A stretch of DNA of 64,000 nt from Ornithodoros turicata (GCF_037126465.1 NC_088208.1:39718685-39782684); one strand, 5' to 3'; counted from the stretch's first letter, positions 24,841 through 37,799 are shown. The notes: generated by a model from the sequence alone, not told the origin. Program-made: numbers and translations.

Positions 24841-25539
24841 GGTATTAGTCCTGTTTTTTTTTCGACGTTGAGGAGGTCGCAATGTGAGGAGGAGAGCGGC
24901 GGCGACCATAAGCTTCGCTCTGGTTCTACGAGGATTGAACGCATGCCCGTATAGGGGCATCCATCCACGACGCGAGGCGTTTCGAGGAAAAAATGTAAGT
25001 CTGCTCGATCTGCTCTGTGTGTGTTCTATATCTGGTATTGCTTTTCAGGGAATGGTAGCCGCTGTCACCGCATGTCATTAAACACACGGGATCCTTCAAC
25101 CACCGAGCAAGCTCTCTCCTCATCATTCTCCCTCAACTGAAAGGAGAAGTGAGTATTGTTCATGAGGAAAATCTCATATTGATTTTGTTTGACTGCAGTG
25201 CTGCACTGTTTCATACGCCAGCACGACCCCATCGATGCCATGCTTATGGCTGTAGAAAGAGAGCCCAAAGCTGGAAGAGAGAATCAAAGGTCGAATCGAA
25301 GCACGAAGCTAGAATCTCTGTAACGGTCCAGTCGTCCTTTCAGACGACGATGACGACAACTGAGTCAGTACATCGCCCTTCATAATACGTGAAACAGATG
25401 ACTACAATGAACCCCCAAGGTGGGGCACGACAGTGCAGAAAAGTTGCTCATGTTTTCATTCCTCTTTCTGGTACAGTATGTTTGGTAAATTGATACAAAA
25501 AATGATATGTATGAAGAGGTATGCCCTAGCCTACGACAA

Positions 25540-26215
25540 AGAAGGCGCACTGCGAAAAGCTAGCTCCGTCGACTGTCAGTATCTTCACAAATGACAAGTG
25601 CGTCTTGTACGAGATGGCTCATCAAGTGCAAGCACCCCATTTATGTGGGATTTGCCATTTTAGAGATATCCAAAGTCCGAGTGTACAGCTTCCTTTATGA
25701 GTTGCTCTTTTCTCGCTTGAAGTGTCCAGTGCAGTTGATCTATTGCGATATGGACAGTGTAATCAGGACAGGTCACACGTGCAAAAGCAGCTAATGAAAA
25801 TTGAGAACGAGTTAGATCTGGCCTCCTATCCACCGGACCACCCGCTTTTCAACGACGAGCCCGCGAATCGGATGTGGTACTCAAACGCGAGACAGGAAGT
25901 GGTGTTATTCAGGAAGTCGTAGCCATCCAAGCCAAAATGTACAGCATTCTCTTGGCTGGAACATGCAAATAGGTCACGAGAGCGAAAGGAGTTAAGAAAA
26001 ATGTGGTGAGGAAACACTTATTGCACGAAATATACCAAGATTCTCTGTCCAATGAAAGGACAGTGCACCATCTCTCACAAGTAGTGCACCATCCAGAGCA
26101 AACAATATGCACCATTTCGAAACTCAAGAATAGCTTGGTCCTTTACGACGACAAGCAAGATCTCGTGGATGCCATACGCTCCTTCCCTTACGGAAGCTGC
26201 AGATACGGTACGCTT
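25540..26215 (+). pseudogene. broken C-terminal part of a protein-primed-type DNA polymerase B
   Basis: The plus strand encodes the polymerase motif C region YCDMDSVI at 25741-25764, preceded by IYVGFAILEISK and followed by YPPDHPLFND, by AKMYSILLA and then by TRAKGVKKNVV. This order is that of Polinton-type and related protein-primed family B polymerases. It is disabled: a frameshift lies near 25.58-25.65 kb, another near 25.78 kb, there is an in-frame TAG at 25970-25972, and the usual DTDS is DMDS. The N-terminal exonuclease part is not seen. It is a relic, not an active gene. Confidence 0.65.
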
Positions 26216-28858
26216 TGCTGGTGTTTTGACGCATATCAGATTACTATAGTACTCTGTCTATTTTTGTGCAGCATCAGAAAACCCGGAAGCGACCCAGAGA
26301 ACGTCGTCGGGGATAGTGACGGTGAACAAAGAGCAAGGCCTTTGTGCACGCCCATATCATTGAGAATACAAATGAAAAGCTGTAGTCGAGATGTGCTCTC
26401 TCTCTCTGTCGCAGAGCATGGGTCATTGTGGCAGTGTGGTAGTGGAATGGGTGTATAAAAAGACTGACCATTCCGTCATCGTGCTGGTGCCGTGACTTGC
26501 GGAATGACGACACTGGGATGAAGATTTCCTGTACCTTTTCTGGCACGCCTGATCTTCTCGTAATGTTGTGTTTGTGAGATCAGGCAAGTCAGGGAGGGTG
26601 CAGGCATCTATCGACTAGCTCAAGAGATGTCTTTGTGTGCTTAGATTTAATAAAGGTGTTTCCATGAGACAGAAAAAAGTCTCGGCAAAGTTATTGAGGC
26701 TGTTCAGTGTGTTGCATTTCGATAACCAAACGGTATTTCAATAAATAAGTGACAAAGTTCACAGTGTAGACTGTTGGCAACGGTGCTGCTTCCACAGTGT
26801 GTACTTAATATGAGCAGCGGCATGAGCGAGGAGGTCCACAATATCTGCAGAGACTTCTTTGGATTGGGTGTTGGTCGAGCTCACAGATCCGCTCATCAGT
26901 CGCAAGAGCCCATCCGGAACCGTTATGAAGACGTTCTTGTAATGGGAACAGATCCGACGCACCACCTTCTGCAGCGGCCCTCAGACAGATCTTTCATATA
27001 TCGCCACAGCCCACCATGTCTATGACATAGCGAAAAAACAGTGACGACGAGCTTGTCCTGGGGACTCTCCTTGTTGAAACGTTCATTCTTCACTTCCTCC
27101 CAAAAAGCGTCAATGCGGAGACAAGTTTGTAAAGCGCGGTATCTGAACATTTGCATGTATTGGCCAGAGTGATGATGCAAGTGCAGTGCACACTCCCTTT
27201 ATAGGGCTATTTCAAATGAAGACTTGCAAAAAAAATGAGAACGAAACTGAAACAGAAGCAGCCCGTTGCCGCTAGGACCATGCGTGGCAGCCGGGCGCGC
27301 GGAGATAAGAGAGCGAAACCGAAATTCAGAGCTGCAGCGTGCCAGAAGATGTCTGCTGTCTGCCGCCCGCGCCGCAGGGGGCGCTACGAGCGCTCACGCG
27401 TGCATACTGCCCGCGGAGAGGCGCTTGACATCAGTCGTGACCTGGCCCTCGTTTGGAGTGGATGCTGCGGTCAGTCACTCCGCGATCGTCACCCCACAAC
27501 AGTTGTGCTCTCGTTCTCGTCGGGATCAGTGAGATGATCCGGCGCCCTGTGGGAAAGGCGAGTGTCATCGCGGCAGTCATCATTTGCTGTAGCGCTTATG
27601 CTTTTTTCTCCGATGAGTATGCATGACTGAATTTGTTTAGCAATGACTTACCTTGGCACTAGTATTTTGTTGCCTCTATCATCTTGTGTGTTGGCTCGTG
27701 GGCTTTGTAGCGATGTGGGAATACGCTGCGATTAGACCTAAGCTCCCTGATACCTGGATCTGTGCTCGTCTTAAGCCTTTTCTCCGTGCTGTTGCATGTT
27801 TATACTTGTTCATGTTACATGTTCTCCTTTACGCAGTGTTTGCACTGCGATTAGGCCTAAACACTCATCTTTAGCCTTTTCCCTGATATTTTGTATGCAA
27901 TGTTACATGTTTAGACTTTCAGCATTTGCCGTAACGGCGAGGCCTTTCTCCCGATGAGTATGCATGACTGGACTTGTTTGGCAGTGACTTTCCTTGCCGC
28001 TAACCTATTTTGTTGTTACCTTGTGTTAGCTGTTGAGTTTCGTAGCGATGTGCGGTTGCGCTGCATTTAACCTAAGCACTTGTCTTGAGCCTTTTCTTCA
28101 TGCTGTTGCATGTTTAGACTTGTTCAGCAGTGTCCTTCTTGTTGTAATTTTTACCCACCGCTAGTATTTTGTCGTTTTCTGTCTTGCTTGCATATTGTCG
28201 TGAGGGGGACGGTGGCGCCATCTGGCGTTATCCCTTGCAACTAGGTAGCCATCAGTGGTCGATCTCTGCAACTACCAGCCGACGACGAGCAACATGGCGG
28301 TCGCAGGACACTCGGCCATTCCAGAGAGATTTCTTCGGCACGGCATCGTTGATTTTAAAATAGCTTCTCCACTCTATTATCACTTCTTTTTTTATGACCG
28401 CTGGTTGCCGGCAACACACAGGGTGGTCCGGACACGAGTTACATGCTCCCCAATTAGTGTGGTGACTCACTGGATGGTCCTAATTACTGTGGGGGCCTTA
28501 ATTGCTAGTTCATACGCTGCACAAGTGCGTCTCTGCGCATGAGAGGAGGCAGTGAGAGGGAAGAGGCAGGGCGCCGGGACTTCCCGACTTCCCGAGTGGA
28601 GTAACCGGGAGAGGAGATATGCGCAGAACGCTCGGTTACTTGCATAGCGTATTGCTTTTTCCTTTTCCTTTCCTCTCCTCCTCTCCACCACCTTTCCCTT
28701 CCCGAGAAACATGCCGCCTAATGAGGCAGGCAGACCTCTCGGGTTCCTCCCAACGACACTCCTCCTCCTCCTCCTCCTCCTCCTCCTCCGTATTGCTTTT
28801 AATGGTGTCCAAGCCCCCTTGATTTGTTGTCGGCAGCCAGCGGTCAGTGCTTACTACT

Positions 28859-28864
28859 TTCGTC
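28859..28864 (+). repeat. right target-site duplication of the Polinton-like element
   Basis: TTCGTC, paired with TTTGTC at 22756-22761 (5 of 6 bases identical). Confidence 0.5.
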
Positions 28865-29060
28865 TGTTTCTGGTTTTCTGCAGGTCCTGCGCACGATAGC
28901 AGTTCCCCTCTGTGGTGCCAAGCGCAGCAGATCTGGGTGCTCACGGCCTTTGCGGGCATTGAAAAAGAGTCACCTGTCCTGTTCGCTCTACCTCTCTGTC
29001 CGAAAGCAGCGGAAGGTGAAGCCGAGGTTGGCTATTCTTTTCTTTTTATTCGCCTGAACG
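28865..29060 (+). repeat. isolated satellite array 1 unit beyond the inserted element
   Basis: TTTTCTGCAGGTCCTGC, CTGTGGTGCCAAG, GCAGCAGATCTGGGTGCTCAC and GAAGGTGAAGCC follow in array 1 order and orientation. This shows the array continued past the insertion site. Confidence 0.8.
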
Positions 29061-31278
29061 ATTTTTCGCATGTTCTGCACAATAGAAGTTAACGCGCAAA
29101 AACTTGCAAATGTAGGCGTACATTAGCAGGTGTCAATTTCCCTCAGCCCTCATGCCTGGCAGCTCCTGCGTGAAGCGGAAATGTCGTAAAGTTAATTTCT
29201 AGAGTGTGACGTCATGGGGTATACCTACGCCTCTGGAGAACTTTGCTCTCTGAAGTCCATAATGTAAAAGCAAGAGTCCGGAGCGACGACACGAACACAC
29301 TACTCAAACCAGCAAAGTTATACTAATGACAAGAACACCATGTATACATATAGTGACACAGCACGGGGAAAATAGGAAAAGGAAGGCAACGACTGAGGTT
29401 TTCACATTATAGAGTTGAGCTTATAGAGCTGGCCTGCATATACGCCATCTTGTCAATTGCTATCTGAAAGTCAATTTCCGTATCGTCACCACGTCTCCTG
29501 GCAGATCTCCAACTTCAGCTGAAGAGCAGGTAGGCTCGTGCTGTTGTTAAATAGGACGTCAAATATCGATGTCAAACGATGATACGGCGCCGAAAGACTC
29601 CTGACGTAACTTTTTCTTGGAGAATCCGAAACTATATATTTAAAAAAAATCGTAGAAACGCGTAGCGTTCAGTGATGGTATCTTTTTCTGCCTAATGAGG
29701 CCGAACGAGGTTAATTTATAATACGAAATAAAATAATTTTTTGGAGTCCGCAGTGGCATTTTATAGGTTACTTTGTGGCTTTTCCATTTCTCTGTAAACC
29801 TCTTCGCAGTTTATAAATTGGGCTGTTGACTACCGGTTTCTGCAAGCTCAAAAAATCGACGAAGCAAGCATCTCGCACCATACTTCCTTTATCGTCAGGC
29901 ATGTTGTTTTTCAGTGTTCTTGGAAGGTCAAGTTTTGTTGACCTGCAGAGATTGAAATTGGTCTTTTTTGTTTGTTCGTATGCTTTCTGTTTGTTTTTGT
30001 TTAAGCTAAATTTGTCATCTGGGATTCCAAGAGAAGTTGTTATGCCTATTACAGAAGACGAAAATAGCGATGCACGAAATTTTCCTGACTTAACTAGTTC
30101 CACAGGAGGTACTATGCTCATTTTATTTTGGGATGTCCTAAATCGCGATTTAGAGCGCAGTTGCAGAGTGTCCTTATTTACATGCACTGATATTTAGAAG
30201 TGGGAGAGCGCTGTTCAAGAACAAAACCCGTTGGCTGTCGCTAGCACTCGTTTATCGTTATTTCGATACTCTATCGTTGTGCCAAATTAATTAGTTAGCT
30301 TAATTAAAATTAGTAAATAAAATTAATAATAAATAAGTAATTAAAATTAGCTGCCTTTTAATTGGTTTTGGGGCTGAGGTGTACATTGAGAGATATGAAA
30401 CACCATGCGATATCTCGCCGCAATCGCGGCACCCTCGTTTTTCCCATGGTGTTTCTCATGGCCCTCAACCTCTATCGAATAGACATCCACCGCACTTAAA
30501 TTTAAAATTGAATGAAATTAATCGCTGCTTTTCACACCGTTTTCTAGTGCTCTACTGCGTCTCCTGCATATTTCCTGATTGCATCGTCACATTGGAACGT
30601 CATCGTCCGCAACTTTATGACAACGTGGACTGTCTGGCCAATGTCCTATCCACGTCGTGTCGGCCATGGAAGTCAGCCTGTCGTCAGCCTGTCGTCAGCC
30701 CATCGGCAGGACGTCGGCAGTCGCCGTTGAGTGCAGGAACAGATGTTATGAACTTTTTTGGGTAGCGGACGCGGCATTAGCATATGTACGCAATAAACGA
30801 AGCGTAATGCAAACACAAACGAAGGCAGAGCGAGAGTTTTAGAATCGGGTATTCTCCGGCGAAAACCCCCAAAACGAAAACACCTGGCATTTGTGGGGTC
30901 ATCTTGTGGCACCACTGTACCCCTTTTGTGTACGAAATTTAATTTGAGGAGAAATGGTACCCGTGTTTTACCTAAATATCGTTGAAGCTGGAAAGCAGGC
31001 GTGTTTTTCATTACTTTCAACATTGCGCGAAGGCGACGGAGGTTCACGTTTTTTGTGTGGCGATTTCGGGTACCCACGCTATTTCCGAAACGCCTTCTAT
31101 ACCGGGAAACACTGAATTCTCTGAACGTGCGCTGTAGGAGTCCCCAAATTTGTTTGGGGTCCCAAAGTGCTTGGGTACCCTATTCTAGAACTCTCAAACG
31201 CTTACTGTCTAGCAATGACTCCATGAGTGCAACAAACACCCAGCGGAAAGACAGAAGACTGTAATATGCCTGCGTGTC
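29061..31278. other. no gene seen
   Basis: Overlapping frames on both strands near 29.77-30.19 kb (123-139 codons) have no recognisable domain and AT-rich composition. AATTA-rich tract near 30.28-30.36 kb. A short CGTCAGCCTG duplication lies near 30.68 kb. Confidence 0.4.
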
Positions 31279-31455
31279 CTGGTACTTTGTATGCTTCTGT
31301 TTTGCTGGTACTTTGTATGCTTCTGTTTTGCTGGTACTTTGTATGCTTTTATTTTGCTGGTATTTTGTATATGCTTTTATTTTGCTGGTATTTTGTATAT
31401 GCTTTTATTTTGCTGGTATTTTTTATATGCTTTTATTTTGCTGGTGCTTTGTAAG
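31279..31455 (+). repeat. 26-28-bp tandem repeat, about six copies
   Basis: The unit is CTGGTACTTTGTATGCTTCT plus GTTTTG, drifting to a 28-bp version with TATATGCTTTTATTTTG. The units give repetitive hydrophobic open frames, which I treat as a by-product of the repeat. Confidence 0.85.
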
Positions 31456-33084
31456 CATCTGTTCGCCGGCCCCTTTACGTGGTTGCGTTTACTGGTATTT
31501 CACTTAAGCACACACTGTTCACACCTATTAAAGAAAGCACGCGCACACAGACATACACACGCAGGTGTAAAAATCTAGTGTTTGTGTTGTCTCGGAAGGA
31601 TTGTGTCATAGCTGGTCCTTGGCAGGCAGTTACAGCGATTGGAACCGTTGATTTTTTTTTTCGGTCCCGTTTTAACCGGGCCGTAATTTTGCTAAATGAA
31701 AGCGACCTTACGCTCCCAGTACACTGTTGGGAAAGGTGATAGATAACCGTTTCAGGTGAGTAAAAAAAAGTGTCAGTAGTACAATGATTTCACCTCTGAA
31801 CCGAACCAGTAACCGTATGATTTTTCCGGTTCGGGACAAGCAGAAAGAAATACTGTTAGGGTTCGTCACAAAACGGTCTTTCCGGTTTTCGGTTCGGGGT
31901 CAGTTCAGTTCCGGTCCCTGGTATAGTTAGTCTGCATAACGTACTGAATTTGTTTTCCAAAATTGTAGTGCAGGTACCACGGTAAAGTGACATAGCTATT
32001 TACAGTTCGGTTTGAGGAAACAAATTTAACGCGTATTGCTTTGGGACCAGTGCTGTCCAATCGTACGTAGTTCTACCGTGTTTTAGATTTGCAGGGCCAT
32101 GATAGCGTGGTAGAGGTTAGTCTCTGCTATCATAGCAGCGTCTGAGATGACAGTTCCTGGTTTAAAAAAAAAATGCCTGGAAACTGAAGAGACTCGCCCG
32201 TGGTGAACATTGCAGTAACTTTGCTACCGTGGTGTCTAAGTTACTTTAAATAAAAATGGTAACTGATTTGCAAGATACTTAGAAACGTAAGTTGCATGCC
32301 GCTTAGTTTCTCCCCCAGGACGATGAGGCGCGGGTTTGTATTGGGGGGGGGGGGGGACCGTGGGGATCTGAGATGGCTGGCTGGCTACTCTGGGAGGCTA
32401 CAAATGGTGGTGCTGCATTTTGTAGCCTGTTTTGAGGTAATCTTTCTGCTGTCGCAAACTCAAGATATTCGGTGTTGGCGGTGCACCTGCCGGGAAGCTA
32501 TTTAGTATTGTTGCAGCACTGTTGCAGATGTCGTTTCCGGGCGTACATGGGCAAGCAGTGTAGGTTTGGCAGAAAAGTGTTCTTCGAGCGTGTCGCGGCG
32601 ATTGCGTATGTTAGGTAAGGGTTCCACATAGTCGCATTTGAATCATATTAAGCCTTGTACTTGTGTAAGAGTTATGGTGGTGTCCAGTAACCAACCCCGA
32701 AGTCGTCGAAGTGTGTGTGAGGAATGAACATATGTTGGTAACGTACGATGCACGCGGAAGATGCAGTTTCTTGAGACAATAAAAAAAAGGTGGCGCAGTT
32801 TCGTTTGTTCTGGTGGATGCCTTCTGTGGAAAAAGTGTTGGTGTTCAAGCGGGCCTTGCTCTAGTTGTCCTAACGCTAGGTTTGAAAGCTTGACAGCCCT
32901 CGTTATAACCACGCTGGAATCTTGATCTCTCGCATGAGACACCTGGTGACAGCTAGCAGACCCTTTATACGTTCTAGGTGAGAATGGAGTTGTTAACCGC
33001 TCCTTAACACTCTGGTTCGATTCCTGTCAGTTCCTTTTTTTTTTTTTCTTGAGCGAGTATTTATATGGAATAAGACAGGTTGTC
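31456..33084. other. no gene seen; GGTTCGG-rich and poly-G tracts
   Basis: A CCGGTTCGG-type low-complexity stretch lies at about 31.80-31.92 kb and resembles one at about 54.62-54.73 kb. A poly-G run lies at 32342-32355. Confidence 0.4.
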
Positions 33085-34225
33085 TCTCGGGCGGGATAGC
33101 TCAGTGGGTAAACCGCTGGGGACGAGGAACGGAGCTCGGGGTAGTGGGTTCGATGCCAGGTCCAGGGTTAAGGCTTGGGGGTAGACATGGGCGCGCCGCG
33201 GGGAACTTAGTGGAAGCCGAGCAGTTGGCCAGCAGGGTAACGGGTGGGCAAAATGTGCGGGGGAGGATAGCTTAATGGGTGGTAGGGGATAAGGACAGCC
33301 ACAGGGAGGGAATAGGCAGCAGCCGGGACACACCCGAAAAGTAGGGAAAAGGCCATCGATAACGGGCTTCGGGAATTGCAAAAGTATAAGAGTGGTGGAG
33401 GTGGCATTCCTTACTTGGAGGGCTGTCCCGGCTGCGACCTCGCGGGGGGGTTTTGCTGCCCAGGACGAGCTCTGCCCATGCCCAGGGCGAAATTTTTCCG
33501 GGGGGGGGTGCACCCACCCCACGCACTTACCCACCCCACACACTTACCCACCCCGCACTATTACCCACCCCATACTATTACCCACCCCACACTCTTCTTC
33601 CTCTACCCACCCCACAACTCTTTTAGCCACTCCTGGCCCCTTCTAATACGCCCTTTCGCCTCTACCACCCACCCCCTCTTACTTCCATATTCCTTTAGAC
33701 CCACCCCACACACACTAACAAGTCAAGTTAGCTGCCCCATTATAAAAAACGTCCCCACGTGGGACGGTGCCCTACCATAATCCTCTCCCAAATCCCGAGT
33801 TCCAGGGGTGGCGCCAGAGTGCGCCCTGCGGGATGCGTGGCCGGACCAAGCCCGTTCGCCCTGGGGGTCCTACTTACTCCAACTGACCCACGAGGGGTCG
33901 GACTCGTGCCCTTCTGGCCACATGTGCACCCCTCGGGTAGACCACTCTCAGCTTCCTCTGGGTACTCCTCCTCACCTTAGCCCACCTCCCTCTATGTACC
34001 CCCTGCCTTTAACCTCCCGCTATCGAGCTACCCCCTGCCACTTGACCACCCATTACCCCACTACCCCCTGTCGTAGAGTGTTAGTCCCCACCACCCACTA
34101 GACTGCCCCCGCACTGACCCTCCCAGTAGGTACCCACCTGGCTCACCTAGGTATCGAACCCGGAACGTTATGGACTGTTAGTGGAGAAACAACCACCCTA
34201 CCACCTGAGCTATCCACCCACGCTT
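33085..34225. mobile_element. C-rich unit bounded by two converging tRNA-like heads (SINE family 3)
   Basis: At the left, plus strand, GGGATAGCTCAGTGGGTAAA (box A) and GGGTTCGATGCC (box B) form a tRNA-like head at 33090-33160. At the right, minus strand, GGATAGCTCAGGTGG and GGGTTCGATACC form another at about 34140-34222. Between them is C-rich, CCCACCCCACAC-repeat sequence. This could be two SINEs inserted tail to tail or one composite element. Neither head is called as a working tRNA. Confidence 0.5.
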
Positions 34226-34484
34226 GCATGCTGGTTGGGTCATCTACTTGTAGTGTAATGTGTTGTGTAAGTTCTCGACGAAGTCAACAGATGGAGTGCT
34301 GCGCGAACTGCGTCACTGTGCCCATGAAATGGTTTCCCTCGTGGACGATTGAGGTTTGCTTGTCTGGTTGCTTTCATCTGGTACACTGCAAGCTAGTACA
34401 CCATGTAGAAAAGAAATCTCCATTTTATTTTTTCTTCAAATCAAATCATGACACATTTTTCTTCAGTCGATAACGTCCCCACGT

Positions 34485-34760
34485 AACGAAAGCCCTTGTC
34501 GTAACGTGTTCGTTTGCTGAGCTCAAGATCGCTGGTTCAATCCCGATGGAGGGTGGTAGCAATGTCGGGGAGGTAAACATTACTTCAGGCACCGTGTGCC
34601 GGTGATATCCGGCGTACGTCAAGGGAACCCCAGGTTGTCGAAATTATCCGCAGTCCTACCCTGCCTCTCGTGCAGCATGTCGCCACATGATCAAGCCTTA
34701 CGTGTAAACGTACTCTGACATTACTTCTTATGTCATTTAATTGTGCTTGTACGTCGCACT
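34485..34760 (+). mobile_element. SINE (family 2), with tRNA-like head
   Basis: A box-B-like GGTTCAATCCC near 34532 precedes a body with CCCCAGGTTGTCGAAATTAT and CCGCAGTCCTACCCTGC. The same body recurs near 52.0 kb. This body type is familiar to me from tick repeats, recalled rather than searched. Confidence 0.65.
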
Positions 34761-36732
34761 TGAACGGACACGGAGACACACAGTGTCGCCCTCGTCATCT
34801 AAAAGGCATCCACCCCTGTGAATCATTACCACCATTTCCCTCCTCCTGACCAACATGCCGGCTCAGTAACTAAACGACCACCCATACCTTGTGTGTTCTC
34901 ACCGCCCCGCACAGGACAACCAATACCGCGCCGGTTCGTTTACGAATGAATACATACAACACTAAAGGTGATTTCGAGTTCACTGGACTACATCTAGAAA
35001 GTTCCGCGATGGTGCCGTGAATGCTGGATCGAACAGTTCAAGTGCAGCTTTGACACTCGCTTTGAGTGCGCTCGGCGGTCGCTTCCGTAACAAATGAATG
35101 AGTACAGAGGTATAGTCTTCTAGTCTTCAGAGGTCTAGTCTATGTCGCCGCCGCCGCCGTTCTGCTCCTTATGCATGCTTTTCAATTTTCAATGATCACC
35201 TCTGAGAGAACAACAACTTTGAGTTAGAGTTCATGCGTGAGAACACGGAGACATCAGCTCAAAGTTGGTCATAAGGCATTGGTTAGAGTTGGCCGGGGTG
35301 AACGCTAAATTACCTTAACAGCCTCTCTGATATCCCGGAAATGGGTACCGCATGAGAACTGGCGTATTAATTATGAATGCACTCGTACAACACAGCGTCA
35401 CCTTCGTTCCCAGCTTCTATTGTTGTGCTCTGTATTGCTCAGAATTTTTTTTCTTCTGGAAATGCTATGAAGTCGTATATTGTAAGCCATTGGCAGTAAG
35501 TAGTGGCCGGCGTGCGGGGAGTCATCTGTTTTTTTAGACCGGTGCAGAATGCACGACAGCAGCAGCTCTGGCCGGCATGTGACGACGGGAGCATCAGCAC
35601 GTGAGCAACTTAGTTTGTCCAGAGTAGGAAGCAATGTAATGAAGACGGATGTGTCGGGAAACAGGAGTGGGGATTGGCTAGAGAAATCGTCAGACCTTTT
35701 AACTCTTGACACATACCGCATGTCACATGACACGCAGCACACGAATACCAAGTGGCAGTGGCTCCAAACTTGTCCGTGCCACAAAACACTGCATCTGTAT
35801 ACCTCGGATCGTGCGTCATAACTGCCAGTCCAGGAGGGTCCTCTACTGTCTCAGAGACGGTAGAGGACAGTACAAAGGGGGGACCTACATACATAGACTA
35901 AAAAAAGACCATCCAAACTGCCGCCGGATCAGTACACCGAAGTTTGCGCGCCTGCAGAACAGTACCGTTCAACCACTTATTTTTATGACGGTTCCGGAAG
36001 TGTCTTCAAGCGACGATGTGTGCGCTGCCAGAGCTATCAGTGTAAAAGTGTGACATGTGCAAGACCAAAGGAGTATGTAAAACAAATAAAACTATATTTC
36101 ACGAAGCAGATTACAAATACAGTACCGAGAACGCTAACACAATCAGAACAATCAATATTACAAACACGAGGAATGTGAGACACTGTTGTTTGTGTTGTTT
36201 GCGTTGATTATGCTCTGGTGATGAGAAAGCAACACACGCATGGTAGTCTCAGCATTGTTCACCCAATAGTAGGTAATATGCGACGGATCACGCAAGCTGT
36301 ACACCTTGCAAAGTACCACGAGCGAGAAGAAACCATAGAAGAAACAAACAACAAATGCGACGTCCAAGAGAGCAACCATAACGAACTGACAAAACCGCCA
36401 CCGACAACGAACTCGCAGACCGGTACAAAGGACAAAGCGACGGAGTGGACCACATTCAAAGAGAGAGAGACACGAGGAGGATGACGGCATTGTAAGCGAG
36501 TCCCGCATTCATTGTCCCCCACCGTCGAATAGTAGATAATTCGTGGCGTTACGTCGCGATACAAGACCTCCCGTGAACAGTCGTGTATCAAAATCCTAGA
36601 GGTGTTCACGTGTGTTGCATACTTCCCTTTATGGGAAGAAATACAATAGAATCTATAAATATGAAAACTGCACAACTCAGTACATCACGTCCTTTGCTTG
36701 AAACACTGAAGACACCTGGATCGTGGTATTCC
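34761..36732. other. no gene supported
   Basis: A plus-strand frame at 35706-36053 is followed by AATAAA near 36087, and a minus-strand frame at 36158-36508 has one hydrophobic segment. Neither has a recognisable domain or clear splice context. Confidence 0.35.
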
Positions 36733-36827
36733 GTAGATGTTCCGTAGATGTTCCATAGATGTTCCATAGATGTTCCATAGATGTTCCATAGATGTTCCAT
36801 AGATGTTCCATAGATGTTCCATAGATC
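36733..36827 (+). repeat. 11-bp tandem repeat
   Basis: TAGATGTTCCA repeats about eight to nine times with few changes. Confidence 0.9.
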
Positions 36828-37039
36828 TTCAGCGGATGTCCTGGGACGCTTACGCCACATCTGTCGTTCCAGCACCCTGAAATACAGAACGTATCAGAAG
36901 TAGGAACAATCACAGCGCAGGAAAATGTTCTTAAATAGACCTGGAAATAACTGCTCTGCTGGTCTACTATAAAATCGCCAGAAAGATCGCAGAGCCCCAC
37001 GGCTTATGTTAGATCAATAGGTTTACAGACAAGCTTTCA

Positions 37040-37162
37040 AAGAAAGCGCTCCCTCCATCATCATCCCCTCATTCGTTTCCAATGAGCAATAGGGCAGTGT
37101 ACCACCACAGCGGCGTTGAATCGCCCACATCATCATCCAATGTGTGTGTGTGTGTGTGTGTG
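37040..37162 (+). mobile_element. LINE-type 3' tail ending in (TG)n
   Basis: TCCATCATCATCCCCTC, GGGCAGTGTACCACCACAGC, CATCATCATCC and then TGTGTG repeats match, in order, the sequence at about 48.39-48.49 kb. That sequence sits directly after a LINE ORF end, so I read this as the severely 5'-truncated 3' end of the same family. Confidence 0.5.
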
Positions 37163-37799
37163 TTCAGATCCACGAGAAAAATTTCCGACAATCATTTTCC
37201 TACATGCAGGCAACGAAGTCATTAATGAACGAGTATATATATTCGCTATAATGGGCCTCACGTCAGTAATTTCTTAGCTGCGCGAACAGACTGCTAAAAC
37301 GTCCACCTTTTCACTTCTAAATAGATATTTCGAATTTAACTACGGGTTGTCTGAACAGTGTACAAGTTCACATCAATAACAGCACAGACTGCTTTGTACT
37401 GCAGGCAGGCCATCTTCGTGGTAGGAGACAACCACGCTCCAGCAACGACCAAAAACAATAACAAAAGCAACAAAACAAAACATCAAAAACATCCTGCTGG
37501 ACTGACCAGAAAAATGAGAAAGCTGTCGAAAATAAGGCTTGCCCGATTGAGATTGTTCAGCAGTTAGGTCATAGATACGATTTCAACAGACCAACCAGTC
37601 TCAGCTGTAATATCAGTATTCGAGGCCGAATGCCGCAATGCACCTATCGTGTTACTGTCGCGTATTGTTCGAACATCTCTCATTACTCAAAAGGTTGTGG
37701 TAAGGGCTAAAAGGGTACCTTCTATCTGGTGCAAGTATGCAGGTGCAGACGACCAGAGCTCCACGCGATGAGCAACCACACGCACCAGTGCAGCGGGCG
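37163..37799. other. no gene seen
   Basis: AT-rich sequence leading into the first degenerate satellite units. Confidence 0.4.

Larger units (their letters stand above)
22762..28858 (+). mobile_element. decayed Polinton/Maverick-like element, ~6.1 kb, with >1.3-kb inverted repeats
   Basis: The left end (GTAGTAAGCGCTGACCGCTG) and the right end are inverted copies, and the match continues inward: left arm to about 24.13 kb, right arm from about 27.18 kb. Shared blocks include ACACCATTAAAAGCAA, CCACAGTAATTAGG, GACCACCCTGTGTG, CTCTCCGCGGGCAGTA and TAGCGCCCCCTG. The right arm has an extra ~280-bp insert with a (CTC)n tract and an internal ~345-bp duplication. Between the arms lie a broken DNA polymerase B fragment and a tRNA-like SINE. 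Full Polintons are 15-20 kb, so most genes (integrase, ATPase, protease, capsid) are missing. Flanking satellite units on both sides show it inserted into array 1. A different TIR-bearing polB element cannot be excluded. Confidence 0.7.

Noticed and set aside
29768..30197. Overlapping 139- and 123-codon frames on opposite strands
   Set aside because: Both cannot be taken as coding, neither shows a domain, and the region is AT-rich.
33090..33160. Possible genuine tRNA gene
   Set aside because: Box A and B are present, but the arms do not pair convincingly and a second similar head lies nearby in a repeat; treated as SINE-derived.
36158..36675. Two overlapping minus-strand frames with a hydrophobic stretch
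   Set aside because: No recognisable family, no clear acceptor or start context; could be chance.
36606..37000. Minus-strand repeat peptide with an 11-residue period
   Set aside because: Arises from three 11-bp repeat units making 33 nt; a by-product of a microsatellite.
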